From the NCBI GenBank assembly GCA_944990035.1, contig CALYLX010000067.1, forward strand, positions 310,001 to 374,000: a stretch of DNA of 64,000 nucleotides, in the 5' to 3' direction. The notes beneath the pieces are model-generated. The model was not told the origin of the DNA. It did no database searches and saw only the letters and a program-made list of their open reading frames with translations. The position numbers and the translations under genes were made by a program. Positions 1 to 12,300 of the stretch are shown here, one piece after another; position 1 is the stretch's first letter, and each line of letters opens with the position of its first letter. Source of the stretch: Clitopilus passeckerianus (lineage: Eukaryota > Basidiomycota > Agaricomycetes > Agaricales > Entolomataceae).

Positions 1-453
1 AACATCGTTCGGACTGGTATGATATCCGAACGCGTTTGACTCCCGGAAATCTGAGTGAGGTCCGCCAGGCTTCCTAGTTTCATCAACCTCACCGTCCGTA
101 TTAAACCGAAGTCATCTTTCTTTCCGAAATGATTGACTTACGCTGCTTTCAAGCATCTTTTCAAGCCAGTCCTCTTCTCTCAAAGAGCAGTGAGGAAGCT
201 TTTTCTGGGTTCAGGATGAGCACACGTTTCCTTGACCATCAAATATGTGAGAGGTCACAACCCTCCTTCAGGCTGAGCCGTCCATGGTGGTGGACACAAA
301 ACGTATGCCGCTCCCTCCGTGGGAGCTGGTTGTTATCCTCGATTACAAGTTGGAAGAAACCGGGGTAGTTTGTGGAGGAAGCTTGCGGAGAGGACTGTGA
401 GATGCACTGTGAACGGGGTAAGTCAAAGGTTATGGCCATTTACTCCGATGGCG

Positions 454-747
454 TCATTCGTCTGGTGATTCAACGTTTATTGTGGTAATTTCACTCCCGG
501 TAAAGGCATTGGTTGGCTCAACCGTATGCTCGATGCAACAATTCATGATCTCGTCCAAGCTATCAGGATCACCGTCCGACTCAGAAGGAACGGGGGGAGT
601 GTAGAGTCGATCATTGTTTACGTTAGACTTCAGCAGAAACGAAAACCATCCTTCCGCTTTCCTCCTAACCGGAGGACTAAGCTGAGGGCTAGGTTGACGA
701 AAAGGAGAAGGCGTGCATAGCAAGGTATTAGCGTTTCTCGGAGCCAT
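454..747 (-). CDS. Possible small Ser/Pro-rich hypothetical protein
   Basis: A 97-codon open frame starts at a true ATG (745-747). The product is rich in Ser and Pro near its start (CTPSPFRQPSPQLSPP) and acidic afterwards (SESDGDPDSLDE). This composition is typical of disordered fungal proteins and differs from most shadow frames here. A second open stretch lies downstream on the same strand (about 239-439) and has a plausible donor at its end, so this could be the first exon of a longer gene. I could not join the two without a stop codon. No domain is recognised. It may be non-coding. Confidence 0.3.
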   Translation of the reverse strand: MAPRNANTLLCTPSPFRQPSPQLSPPVRRKAEGWFSFLLKSNVNNDRLYTPPVPSESDGDPDSLDEIMNCCIEHTVEPTNAFTGSEITTINVESPDE

Positions 748-1548
748 AACAAGTCTGGTTTATGGAGTACGAAATAAGGTTGGTAGGCTTTCTGCATCTC
801 GGTTTGCTTGCTCAGTGACGGCTTTTGTCTGCGTGCATTCGCTGACAACTTGATGATATGTACTCCAAGGCACAGAAACTGCAGAAGCAATGGGGTCAGT
901 ATGGCCAGTGACTTTCTTTTACACCCAACAGGAGTACTCCTATATTCAACTATTACAGGTACTATGATTCGTAACTACGATTATAACAATCTCATCACAA
1001 AAACTCGAGGAATTCTATGTTACGTTCGGTGTGACGGCCCGCTGCACTAAGTATGATCGGTTCGGAAGCCGGAAGCCGAGAACATTTTCTATCAACTTGA
1101 ATGAACCAACACTTCGTTGGCTTCGAGGTGTTTGCCTTGGGACGTACCAATCATCTGCGGCGTAGTCGTGCGTAGTTGTGTGCTACGCCCGATGTATTGT
1201 ATTGACAGGACCCCAGGCGAATATAGTCGAGTCACCCGTAAATCCACGAGAGCCGGCTCGACGCGTTATGGCGGCAGTGGTATCAATCAAGCATTTGCCA
1301 ATCTGCTTAGCTACCTAGCCGTGTATCCCTATTCAAGGTTCCAAATCGAGCGACGATACTTTGTCGAGTTTTTTGACCTTGGCCCTTCACAAACGTGGCC
1401 ATTCACGAAATCCTCATTACGCGCCCACCGCATGTGACCATATTCTGGTCGTTGTCAAAACCTAATATCTTGGAGTTTCCGTTGATCAAGGAGGAAGAAT
1501 AGAGGGGCTTTGATATTTGGGGACCGTGCCTCGCCGATATCCTTGGTC

Positions 1549-1556
1549 TATTTAAG
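1549..1556 (+). promoter_or_regulatory. TATA-like element of the BBE-like oxidase gene
   Basis: TATTTAAG lies 48 bp before the ATG and is followed by a pyrimidine-rich stretch, the usual layout of a basidiomycete core promoter. Confidence 0.45.
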
Positions 1557-1603
1557 ACCACCAGCTTTACCACTTTTACTCCAACGATCCACACTCATCA
1601 ATC

Positions 1604-3282
1604 ATGACTGACCTCGCCACATTCAAATCATCGTTCAAAGGCGATCTTGTCCTGCCTGATGATGCAAACTTCGCCAAGGCTATCGCACGCTGGTCTGTCA
1701 CTGCTGAACGAAAGGCTGCCATCGTTGCGTTCGTGAAGGACGAGGAAGATGTCGCACTTGCCATCAAGTACGCGAAGGCAAACAAGCTTCCCATCGCCAT
1801 TCGCGGAGGAGGTCACAACCCAGCTGGTGCCTCCTCTATTGAAGGAGGGCTCGTCATCGATCTCTCTAAGTATCTCAACGGTGTGAGGGTCGATCCTGAA
1901 AAGAAGCTGGTGTACGCCGGAGGTGGTGCTATATGGGAAACCGTCGATAAAGAGGCGATCAAACACGGTCTTGCCACCGTTGGTGGAACAGTCAACCATG
2001 TACGAGGCACATTTATTATCAATTGCGTCTTGGCACTGAACTGGCGTTACTCAGACTGGTATTGGCGGTCTGATTCTTGGCGGAGGCTTTGGATGGCTTA
2101 GCGGTTCCTATGGCCTTGCGATTGATAATCTTGTCCAAGTCAGGATTGTCACAGCATCTGGAGAGGCCGTCACCGCAAACGAATCGACCAACCCCGAACT
2201 CCTCTGGGCCCTCAAGGGTGGAGGATCTAATTTTGGCGTCGTTACTGAATTTGTTCTCAAGGTTTACCCTCAGAGAGCTACAGTATACGCCGGACCTCTC
2301 ATCTTCATACCTCCTCAAACCCAAAAATTGAACGAAGCTACGACTGAATGGTACAAGAATGCTGGGGAGAAGGAAGCCATGCTTCAGGTCGCATCGGTTG
2401 GTCCTGACGGAAACGTAAGTACTTTCTATTTTCGTGACATCGATCTTCTGTGGGCTCAGAATGGTTTTCTATTTATAGCCTGCAATTATTGCACTTCTCT
2501 TCTACAATGGTTCTGAGGCCGAAGGACGCGCTGCATTCAAGGCTTTCCTGGACATTGGTATAGCTCTTACCGGATTTCTTTGCAAGATTGTGTGCTTACG
2601 ACCCATCCAGGTCCTGTCGCCGACCATTCCACGGAGGTTCCCTATGAGGTCGTCAACTCCCTGCAGGTACCAAATACTCCTGCAACGCCTTCCATCTCGA
2701 AGACTAATTCATTTTCCACCAGAACAAACAAGCCTTCCACGGTCAAGGAATCTACTTCAAAGGTGTCTCCCCTCGCCTACCCGCCGAGATGAACATGCCA
2801 GTAGCTCACCAACGCGTCATCGAAATCACCAAGTCGCCTGAAAGTGGTGGCATCCGTCCCTCGCTTATCTACGAGTACTTCCCTCTCACGAAGGTCAATT
2901 CGATCGCTTCGGATGCCACGGCATTCCCTAGGGATATTACGCCTAGCGTGTTGATGTTCATTGCTTGGCCCGGTGAGAAAGACCGTGAACTCGTCAATGG
3001 GAAGTCGAGGGTGCAGATGGCGAGGGAGTTTGCTAATGAGCTGTCGGATATTATTTCGCAAGGTCATGATCAATTTAGCTTGGGCTATACGAACTATGGT
3101 ATGCGGTACTACTTCTTCGCAGCTAATTGTCACTAACACTTCAAGCAGACGTCGATGGAGAGGGTAGCAAAGATAAAGCCGTGCTAGCATTTGGTCAAAA
3201 CTACCCCAAGATGCAGAAGGTGAAGAAGCAGTGGGATCCTGAGTTGTTCTTCAACAGGTGGTTCCCTATCACACCCGCATGA
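1604..3282 (+). CDS. BBE-like FAD-dependent oxidoreductase
   Basis: Predicted flavoenzyme of the berberine-bridge-enzyme-like (FAD-linked oxidase, 6-hydroxy-D-nicotine-oxidase-like) family, which oxidises alcohols, amines or sugars with oxygen. Six exons join in frame: 1604-1999, 2055-2414, 2479-2557, 2611-2666, 2723-3098 and 3149-3282, giving 466 residues, a normal family length. The FAD-binding loop RGGGHN (about residues 67-72) holds the His that usually carries covalent flavin. The second loop reads VGGTVNHTGIGGL across the first intron, with His where bicovalent members have Cys, so a single covalent link is expected. GGGFGWLSGSYG follows. No signal peptide is visible, so it is probably intracellular. 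It ends 120 bp before the convergent peptidase gene. The substrate cannot be told. It lies 16 kb from the terpene cluster, so a role there is only a possibility. Confidence 0.93.
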
Positions 3283-3402
3283 AAGGATTCTAGTTGATGT
3301 ATCCAATGTATCACAATCTCAACTGTACTATAGCTAGGCACGATAACGTTGCAATCAAGTCTCCGCTCACATATCTCTACTGGTGAAGATATGAACCCTC
3401 TG

Positions 3403-5621
3403 CTACGAAGAATCTGGGCCAGTGAATTTGAAGATCTTCTCATAGAAGGCAAACTCTGTCTCGAGGGCATGCTTGAGATTCGGCTCTTGTTCGAATCCGT
3501 GACCCTCTCCTGGGTAGAGGACGTAATCGATGACACCTCCCTTAGCTCTTACACCCTCCACAATAAGCTCTGCTTGCTCTTTGGGCACCACGGTGTCGAC
3601 GTCGCCTTGCAGAATCTGGGAATAGGGACATCTCAGCAGCATGTTCCCGAAACGCCTACAAAATCACTCACTAGTAAAGGGGAAACAATGTTATCAACAT
3701 GGTTCACAGGCGACCTTTGCTTAAACCGCTCTGGATCCGTCTCTGGCGTGTTCCCAACCAGGGTGCACATATAGTGGGACTCGAATTTATGCATCCCCTT
3801 CACCAACTGTGTCAGGTCCGATATTCCGTAGAATGAACACCCAGCCGCGAAGGTGGTAACATTCGGCCCGTTGGCCAGTGCCGCTAAGGTTGTGTATCCT
3901 CCCGCCGATCCCCCGCGGATGATTACGCGTTTCGGGTCGATGAGGTTGTAGGGCGCTTGGGAGAGGATGTTCACTGATTCGATGCAGTCGGAAACGTCGA
4001 CTAGGCCCCAGTTGTCGCTCAGGCGGTCGACATAGGCTCGACCGTAACCGCTGGAACCGCCGTAGTTTACGTCTAGCCTGTATCGCCCGTCAATAATCGG
4101 TGGTGAATACGACATATGGGACGAGTTACCATGCAAATCCTCTTGAAGTAAAGTACTTCCCGTGCCAGTTCAGGGCTTGGGATTGAGAGCTCGTAGGGCC
4201 TCCGTGTACGTACACCGCACAAGGAGGAAGTTCGCCTTCGATACTGGACCCTGAGTATTCTGGATTCTTCGGCTCGTAGAAGACCACATGGATGGGGTCT
4301 CCAGACGTGGGAGACTTCAAAGTCATAGGTTTCGGGGATGAGATATAGTCTTTCGAGACAGGTGGACCAGTCATGTTTTTGAGAGTGGTGAGGGTGGGCT
4401 GGGTGTTCCGAGAGAAATCTGAGAATGTCAGTTTCACGATGCATGGTGCGTCGTCGACAGTTTGGGCCTTGAATACGACTTCGTTTCGGGTACGGGAGAC
4501 AGTGCGCAGGTAGTCAGCGACGACAAATGGGCTTTCTATGTCCTGGGTAATTGAGCCTGTTTGGAGATCAACGAGACGAAGCTGGGTTCTTCCATCCCGT
4601 GTGGGTGCAAAAAGTGCGTATCTCCCTTCTTCATCAACGACGGCGTAGGGAAAGACGCTCAGACTCCACTGAATGGTCCCATATTCAGCTTCATCTGGCT
4701 GAGCCAAAACTGGTGCAGAGACTTTGTTGCTGTACTTCCAGGGATTAGAATAACCAGATTCGTCAGAGGTAAAGATAACGCTGTCATTGGAGGACCATGA
4801 GGGAAATGTGCAACTGATAGTCTGTGGCTTGCCTCCGGCTACCACTTCATTCTTGAGTGCAAGGCCAGACGAGGTCATTACGACATCTGCGATGTGGATC
4901 TCCGACCCTTCCCAAGGAACATCGGGATGATTCCATTGCTGCCATACCAGGCGACTCCCGTCCGGTGAGAGCTGCGGACAGGCGTAAAAGTCGGCACCAG
5001 CAGCAAGGGTAGAGACTGTATTGGTGTTGACGGAGATGACGCAAAGTTTGTTAATGATTTTGGATGGGATGTCGACGGTGTGATCTTCTACGATGGAGAT
5101 AAGGAAGTGGCTAAACGCTGGGTGAGGTATGAGGCCGGCATAGCGGAGAGCCTTATTATCTGTGGTGCTGATGTATGAGAGGTGGATCACAATGCACGAA
5201 CGTACAAAGACATACCGGGGGTTATGGGAGTAGGGTCATGTCCGTGAGACATTCTGTAGACTCTACCGTCTCCGGAGTGGGAGAAGTAGACGACTCCACC
5301 ATATACGGTAGCAGCAGCTCCGCCATATTCATGAACCTTGCTTCGTACATCCCAGGTTTTCCCGACCACGTCTTTGCCGGTCTCAGTTTCCACTAGCACA
5401 GAGCACCCTGCTTCAGAAGGTCTATTCTCAATATGATAGATCCTGGAAGTGAGTGGATCTACGAGAACGTCGTTTATCTTGTTGACCTGCCATCGGAATC
5501 ATTGATCAACACCGCTGAACGTAAACAAGCATTGGCGTGAAAAAGTACGCACCCCTTTCACTATCGCTTCTGCAGTCACAGCCGACGACCAGGTGCCGTA
5601 CGGAGCAGATTTCAAGGACAT
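3403..5621 (-). CDS. S9 prolyl oligopeptidase family peptidase
   Basis: Serine peptidase of the S9 family (dipeptidyl/acylaminoacyl-peptidase type) that would cleave short peptides. Five exons, 5621-5553, 5486-5216, 5159-4130, 4077-3672 and 3615-3403, join to 662 residues with no frame problem. The N-terminal 400 or so residues form a beta-propeller-like part (repeated strands such as FPSWSSNDSVIFTSDESG). The C-terminal part is the alpha/beta hydrolase. The catalytic residues are visible: Ser in RGGSAGG, Asp in LQGDVDTVVP and His in GEGHGF. VYVHGGPTS is the oxyanion-side loop. No signal peptide is seen, so it is probably cytosolic. Its 3' end faces that of the FAD oxidase. Macrocyclising prolyl oligopeptidases of mushrooms are a different S9A branch, and nothing here suggests that activity. 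Confidence 0.93.
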
Positions 5622-6340
5622 GGCAGTGAATATTCAAGTTTGGAGATAACCGAAGTAATCTCGAATACACCAAACCTGCCATTTCTGGGACGATCATGTG
5701 CATCACTTGTACATGCTTCTCTGGCTATCTGAGCATGGAAACGTTCAATCAAGGTTGATGTTCAAGAAGTCTCAGGTACTCTGAAGTATAGATGATAGTC
5801 CGTAAGGACTACTAGAGCTAGCAGCCCGTGCTAGTAGCCAGCTGCCTAGCAATACCTTTCTTCACAGGTGTGGTGGTTGATGAAGCACATCTATCCTTAT
5901 TTCAATGGCTGAGAGCGCGCCGGTTCAATCAGTCAATATCTCGTACAGAAATTTAAGAAACATACGCACAATATGTGCAGCAGAAGTTCCCCATCCAACT
6001 GAAGGTGTTGGTTCAGGTTCAGGACCTTGTATCTGCCAGTGGCAGTGAGCGCCTAACTATACACAGCCACATCTATCTAGGAAGCAACACGTGACCTTGA
6101 GCCATTCGTCCGGTTGAGCCGAACCGAGTTTGCCTTTCTTTCCTGATCCTCGACGTGCAATTCAGTTCTTCAACTAGCAAGCTTCGTTCCAAGCTTACCG
6201 TTGCTATTCAATGCTGAAAGCTACAAAAGTAATAAATTCTGTCAACCCGCTCGCAAGCTAGGAGTAATTTTTGGCACGCCTTCCTTTTGGAGGTTTGAAA
6301 TGGACCAACTCAGCAAAAGTCTAAGATCATTGTAAGCTTC
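5622..6340. other. Intergenic region between S9 peptidase and the many-exon gene
   Basis: It is the shared upstream region of two divergent genes. A short imperfect inverted repeat (CTAGAGCTAGCAGCCC and nearby CTAGTAGC copies) sits around 5810-5840. I see no reading frame worth calling. Confidence 0.4.
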
Positions 6341-9300
6341 ATGGGGACCCATGATTATGACGCTCTTGGTGGATCTGAGACTACCACAAACCTTGACTGT
6401 TGCACCCAAACCATCAAGAACATCGCAAGTGATCTATGGGTATGTAGCACTAGATGCCCTTGGTACATCAACCAGCTGACTTTGTGCAGGTTTCAAAACA
6501 GCTCTAAAGCGTTTCTTTGGTTCCCATGAAAAGAAAGATAACGAACCAGCAGTTGAAGATACTGTTTCGGTGAACTCCGCTGATAACTGTGAAATATGTC
6601 GAGCTCGGGCGGCTGAGGCACGGGGTGGTCGAGACAGCGAACCACATTACAAGAAGTCTGCCTCCAAACCTGCGCATTCGGAACCAGCTGCAGCTGGTGG
6701 AAGCAAGCCTTCGCCTGATTCAAGCCTAGCGTTTCGCGGTAGGGATGAGCCCAAACCAGACTACTACGGTCAGGTTCCTCAGGCCTCTGCTGCACGTAGT
6801 GATACAAAGGACCCCGTTGGCGCTCGCAGGGAACAAGATAAAGGTGTAGCTCAAGGTTCGAATTTTCATTATCTCTTGTTAGCTCCTATTACCTGACCGC
6901 TTGCTGTAGAGTTTTCCGATCGCTCTCCTGCGGCTCGCTACAGAGACCTGCACCACGATCCCGGTAATTCATGTATGTTGTGGCTCTAATTGAATCATGC
7001 TAACTCAAACCACAGACGTGACACCTTCCACGAAAGATCGTCTTGACACGTTGCCACGAGGCAGAGATGACGGCAAACAATCTGCCACAGGCAAATCTCA
7101 TCCAAGTGCACCAGAGTCGCGTTTCTACGAGCCTGGAAGTGACATTGATAAAGGTGAGATCCTGCAAATTCCTTCGCTTCTCTCATAGTAACTAATGTAT
7201 CCTCAGGTCGACGTACTGGGATTGACATTCCTCCGGGGGAAGTCACCAAACAAAGCAGGGAGGGCAACCAACAGCTCTCATCTCGTCATGGTGGGTGTGC
7301 GATCGATGTTTAATCTGCAACTACTCACGTAGGCCTAGATATTCCAACGAACGACCAGCCACCCAGTCAGCATATCGATGATCATGACAAGGGCTTCGTT
7401 GGTACGTGGTTATCCCGCCGTATCGTTGGGGCTTTATTAAAAGCATCCTTCAGGACTTGGTCGCACTCCTGGCCCTTCTACCACGCTCATGTCCGATACG
7501 AAGAATGGCAAAGAACCAAGTGAGGCTGTCATACTTCTCTGTTCACATCTTTGTTAACTAGGTTCACTTCTAGATCCATTCGACTTCGGTCATGGCGCCC
7601 CGAAACTCGAAGAAGCACGAGCTGACACTGGACGACTCCCAGATACACCTGGCCGGAGTAAGTCCATTCATGTCCAGCTCTCCTTCAACTTTGCTAACTT
7701 GCGTCTCAGAATTGAACAGCAACGCTCCAGAATTCGTACCCGGAACCAAGAACCCCTTCAGACACCCGGAGACGTCTGGGACTGCTCACAAGGAAGGAAC
7801 AACCACTCAGAAGGATTCAGCTGTTCCTCGGGGTTTAGCGGCTAGTGGTGTTCTCGGCGCTGGTGCGGGTGCATATGCAGCTCATGAATTGGGTCGTGGT
7901 AATTATTCTCCTCAATGTGGCGACAACACTTTGGCTAAAGGACATTTAGATCATCCAGGCTACGGTCACCAGGGCGAAGATGCCACCCACGACAACTCTG
8001 CCACAAAGGGTGCTCCTGGCGGTGTCGATGTCAATCGGACCCAAACACCTGTTTCTCTCGCTGAACACTCTCGAGGTCCGAACACTTGCATCTTCCGCCC
8101 TTTTTCACACTAATGTACATTTCAGATCGGTTAGGCCCTCCCAGCCCTCCTCTGAGCGAGAAAGAGCGCTCGAGGGAAGTAGAGATACGAGACGAGATGG
8201 ATTCGCAGAAGTTTGATGGGAGGGAGGCGACTCCGGTTGGGCGTGAACATGAACGAGAACGTGAGGGCTCCAAGTTGGGTGAAGCGGCTGCTGTCGGAGG
8301 TGGGGTTGGTGCAGGTGCCGCTGTTGCTGGGGGTGCCGCCGCTCGTAGCCACGAGAAACGGGACCAGGCTTCTGGAGAAGGACGAACAGCAAATGGATCT
8401 AATGGTAAATTTTTTCGCTCCATCTTGGGTCGTGTCTCTGACATTCCTTTGCAAGTTCCGAAGTCAGGCCAAGCAAAGGACACGGCACCTGAATTGGAGA
8501 CCCAGAAACTTGATAAAGATGGAGACATTGGTGCTTTTGCTAGTTGTGAACCCGTTGCAGGAACTTCAGACCGCGGTCGAGGTCTGTATATTCCACGTAC
8601 TATCAACGTTGTACGTTATTGACCTACTTCTATCTCAGGTCAATCCTCACGAGGGCTCCAAGGAACTGGAGCTCCCCGTGATGCAGGTGCTGGAGAGCTT
8701 GCTCCTCCTCATGCCGGTGGTCACAGAGCTGGCCTTGCACAGAAATCCACAGACACAGACACTGCCCGGAAGGCAGCACCATTCGACGCTGGATCTGATT
8801 CAGCTGCAGGTGTTGCCGCAGGATCTGGAGCCAGGGCAGCTGGCGCAGCTAACAATCATCCAGGTAAGCGTCATTGGCACGACTGACATTGTCTTTTGTT
8901 GACCGTCATCCCAGACAAGAAAGATATGAAAGCAGCTGGCGTGCAGCAGCCGACAGCAGGGATGGCCGCTCAGCCGCTCAAACTCAACAATGAAGATGTC
9001 AGCACCGACGATAAGGGTATATCAGGCCATTCAGTCTCAACCAACCGGAACACGGTTCCTTCCTCGGATGTTGATGACCCGTTTGGAGCTGTTAGAGGCG
9101 GGAACCCAGGTTATCGTGACTTGGACTCGGCCAACCCTAAATACGGCACTGATGACACTACAGGTATGCAATATACTGCGTCATCGACCCCCTGACTGTC
9201 TTGCTTATTATTTGGCCTCCCAAGGTCCTCATGCTTCTTCAGCCATGGCCACACAAGCTCATGATATTGAAGGTGCTCAATCTGCTCGAGGTACCGGAGG

Positions 9301-12300
9301 ACGTGGAAAAGCTGCTGCTGGAGTTGGACTGGCGGCTGGCGCTACTGCTGCTGCAGGAACGGGAGCCGCCCTGACTGGTCGGAAGTCCTCCAACAGGCCT
9401 GAAGGTAAATGCTTCCTTGATGTTCAATAGTCACGTTCTTATCGATATGCAGGAGATCCGAATAGTGGTCAAATTGACGTTCCACAATTGGGCGCGTCTC
9501 CGGCCAAGGATTCCGAAGACCTTGCCATCCCAGGAGTCAACAAACCAGCAAGGGACAACGGACTCGGCAATACCTATGGTTCCTCTCACCACCACCCGAA
9601 CCAATTGTTAGCAGGCGCCGACCAGAAATCGTGTCCACCCGCCGTTGCCTTTCAAGACCAGTTCGATGAACGAGGAACTTGCTTCGGTGAGTACACTTCA
9701 TAACATCTTCGAATCCCGTAATGGCTATAGGCCATCTTATCAGTTCCTATGTCCACAGGATCTGTCAACCCACCTATATCTTGCCCAGAAGAGGAACTGT
9801 TTGAGGAAGACGATCACGGCATGATCCCTTGTCATCAAGCCCTAGCTGCCTCTCGTGCATCCCCGAACGCAGCTCGTAATATCATACAGGCTCGTTCTGC
9901 TGCCACCGTCACCGCAGGTGTTGCTGCCCTTGGTGCCGGAGTTGCTGCTACTTCCAGTTCGGGTAAGTACATAAGTTATGGGTGCGAAAGTCCCTCTAAG
10001 CGCAACCAACAGCAGGGAAACGGCCCCTTTCATCAACACCATCTCAGCTGTACACCATCCCTGGCACAGCAATCCCGGTCACCCCAACCGATGAGGGCAA
10101 CAGCACGGTGTCAACCTCGGGAATCGGTGTCTTTTCGAACGGACCTGACCACGGTGAAGAAAATGCGCCCACCAGCACGGTGTCTAGACATGCTGATGAG
10201 GCTGATATCGACGATGTGATGGCTCCATCATCTGTTGGAGGACTCTCGGCTCCGACAGCCACAGTTGCTGCACAATCGGCTCCAGAAGAGCAATCTTCTC
10301 GCGTTCGAGGTATTTGATCATCCCAGTGGCCCCCTTCACCCTACTGACATAAAATCAGATGCTGCAGAAAGGCCCGATCAAACCAACAACAAGGCACAAC
10401 CTGGTCGGGCTAGTCCAAGTATTGCTGCTGGCATTGCGGGTGCTACCGCTCTGCTAGCAGGGGCCTTCGGTTTTGACATCAGAAGGGAAGACGCCGGGGA
10501 AAGCCCCCCCCCAAGCCCGTGCAGCCGCAGGTACGAAGGCTTTACAACGTGTTTAACGATCGTTATTCACGTTCGCCGTTTCCAGAACCGACCTCGACTC
10601 ACCCCAACATGTCGGAAACTCAAGCGTCCGAACCATCTTCTCGAGGCGATGATGCCAGTCTGTCTCCCAGTACACCAAGGCAAGCAGGGCATCGGAACAG
10701 GCCCGATGCAATTGGTACTAGCACGCCTAGCGATGAAGATGCCTGGACAAGATTACCACCTGAGCAGAAACCGTCTGAAGGAATTGTCCGTCCTCAAGCT
10801 GTGCCAGTAGATTCCGAATCTCAATACAGTGAAGAGTCGCTTATTGCGCATCTTGGAAGTCGGGGGAAAGTTTCAAGTACAGAAAGGGTTCCTCGTGAAA
10901 ACACTATCGCTGGTGCCGATACGGGCCTGTTGTCTACAGGTGCCGCTGCGACATTGTCAAGCCATATTAAAAGTATGTTACGCCCCTTGTGATACATGCC
11001 ACCTTGCTTATAGTTCCCCTGCAGGTCAAGGCGCCCGGGAGGCTCCCGAACCAGAATCACCACGATACATTCCGGGAACATCGTGGACTGGTGATGATGA
11101 AATCAGGTCCACCCCCATTTCTCCAGGTGTGGCTGACGCGAAAACTCCATCTGCCATGGCCCCTCGCTCGGAACATTCCTTTCCTTCAGAAGATGAATCA
11201 GTTCGAGCATCACGTCATTCTGAAGCTATGCCAGGCGACTGGAATTTGGAGACCACAGAGGAGGGTTTGGGAGATACAAGCACCCACACTAGTGCCAAGG
11301 AGTACACCTTTCCCACTACCAGACCGGAGGACTCCAAGATTAACCGAGAGCTCGACAGAGTTGCAAACGTTGGCGGTGGCCCCGGGCTGCTCTCTGGAGG
11401 CATCTCAGATGTGATCAGACGTGAATCCACGACGGGGGGAGACACTTCAGTGAATGGTAAGCCCAGTGTCTATTACCCATTCTGGCTACGCTAACCGACG
11501 AGCTCCACAGCTGCCCCGTCCACAGAGCAGTCTTCTAAGGGTAGTTCTGAAGTAGATAGTGGAGATGTAGTTGCGAGGGATTTTGCTCGTCAGCGACAAT
11601 CTGAAGGTCAGTAGAACCATAATTGGGACGAATTGGTCTAATGCCTAAATGTAGATCTTCCTTCTTCCACCGTGGGGCCGCAGGCTCATGAACCGGCCAC
11701 CTTAGCGACTGGTCGCTCGGATATAACTTCGACCCGGGCGTTCGAAGAAGCCCTTGCTAGCAATGAGCACCAGAACAGTGTGTAATCTCCCAAGAATCTC
11801 GGAAGGAGTTTTTCACCTCATTCGGCATCCTCTTGTAGTGCTGCGCACTCCACGCTTTACAGACGACGTTCCCTCACCTCTCGGGAAGGGTCAAACTCAT
11901 GGAACAAACCACCCAGCAGAAAAGGAAGTGGCAGGAGCAGGTGGGCTGGCTGCTGGCACCGCAGGCCTAGGGCAGCGTAGAGGCAGTGCGTACAGTCTAC
12001 TGAACTCTCCCCATTCGATGTCAATGACCGGTGGTATTACAGGCGAAACCCTATTGCCCCACGTTGGGCCACGATCTGGATCTACAGGCGGTGAGTGTCG
12101 GCGTCTAGATCAGATAATCGGATTACGATTTGACGTCGGTAATAGTGGCCACCATCGAGGAACCATACATTTACAAGCGCCCGACTTCTCTGACAGACCG
12201 AATTTTCCCAGAATCGGCCGTGCGAGAAGGTGATTACACATACTTTTTGGTCAGCATCTGTATTCTCAATGATTCCAGAAACCTCAGGCCCTCTCGCCAA

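Larger units (their letters stand above)
1..1603. other. Left flank without a confident gene
   Basis: Apart from a possible small gene at 454-747 on the minus strand, I see only short open stretches with no family resemblance and no convincing exon chain. The last 60 bases hold a TATA-like element (TATTTAAG, 1549-1556) and a pyrimidine-rich stretch that belong to the FAD oxidase starting at 1604. Confidence 0.4.

Noticed and set aside
3403..5621. S9 peptidase as a macrocyclising enzyme for the peptide locus
   Set aside because: It resembles the dipeptidyl/acylaminoacyl-peptidase branch, not the S9A macrocyclases, and lies 54 kb from the peptide gene.
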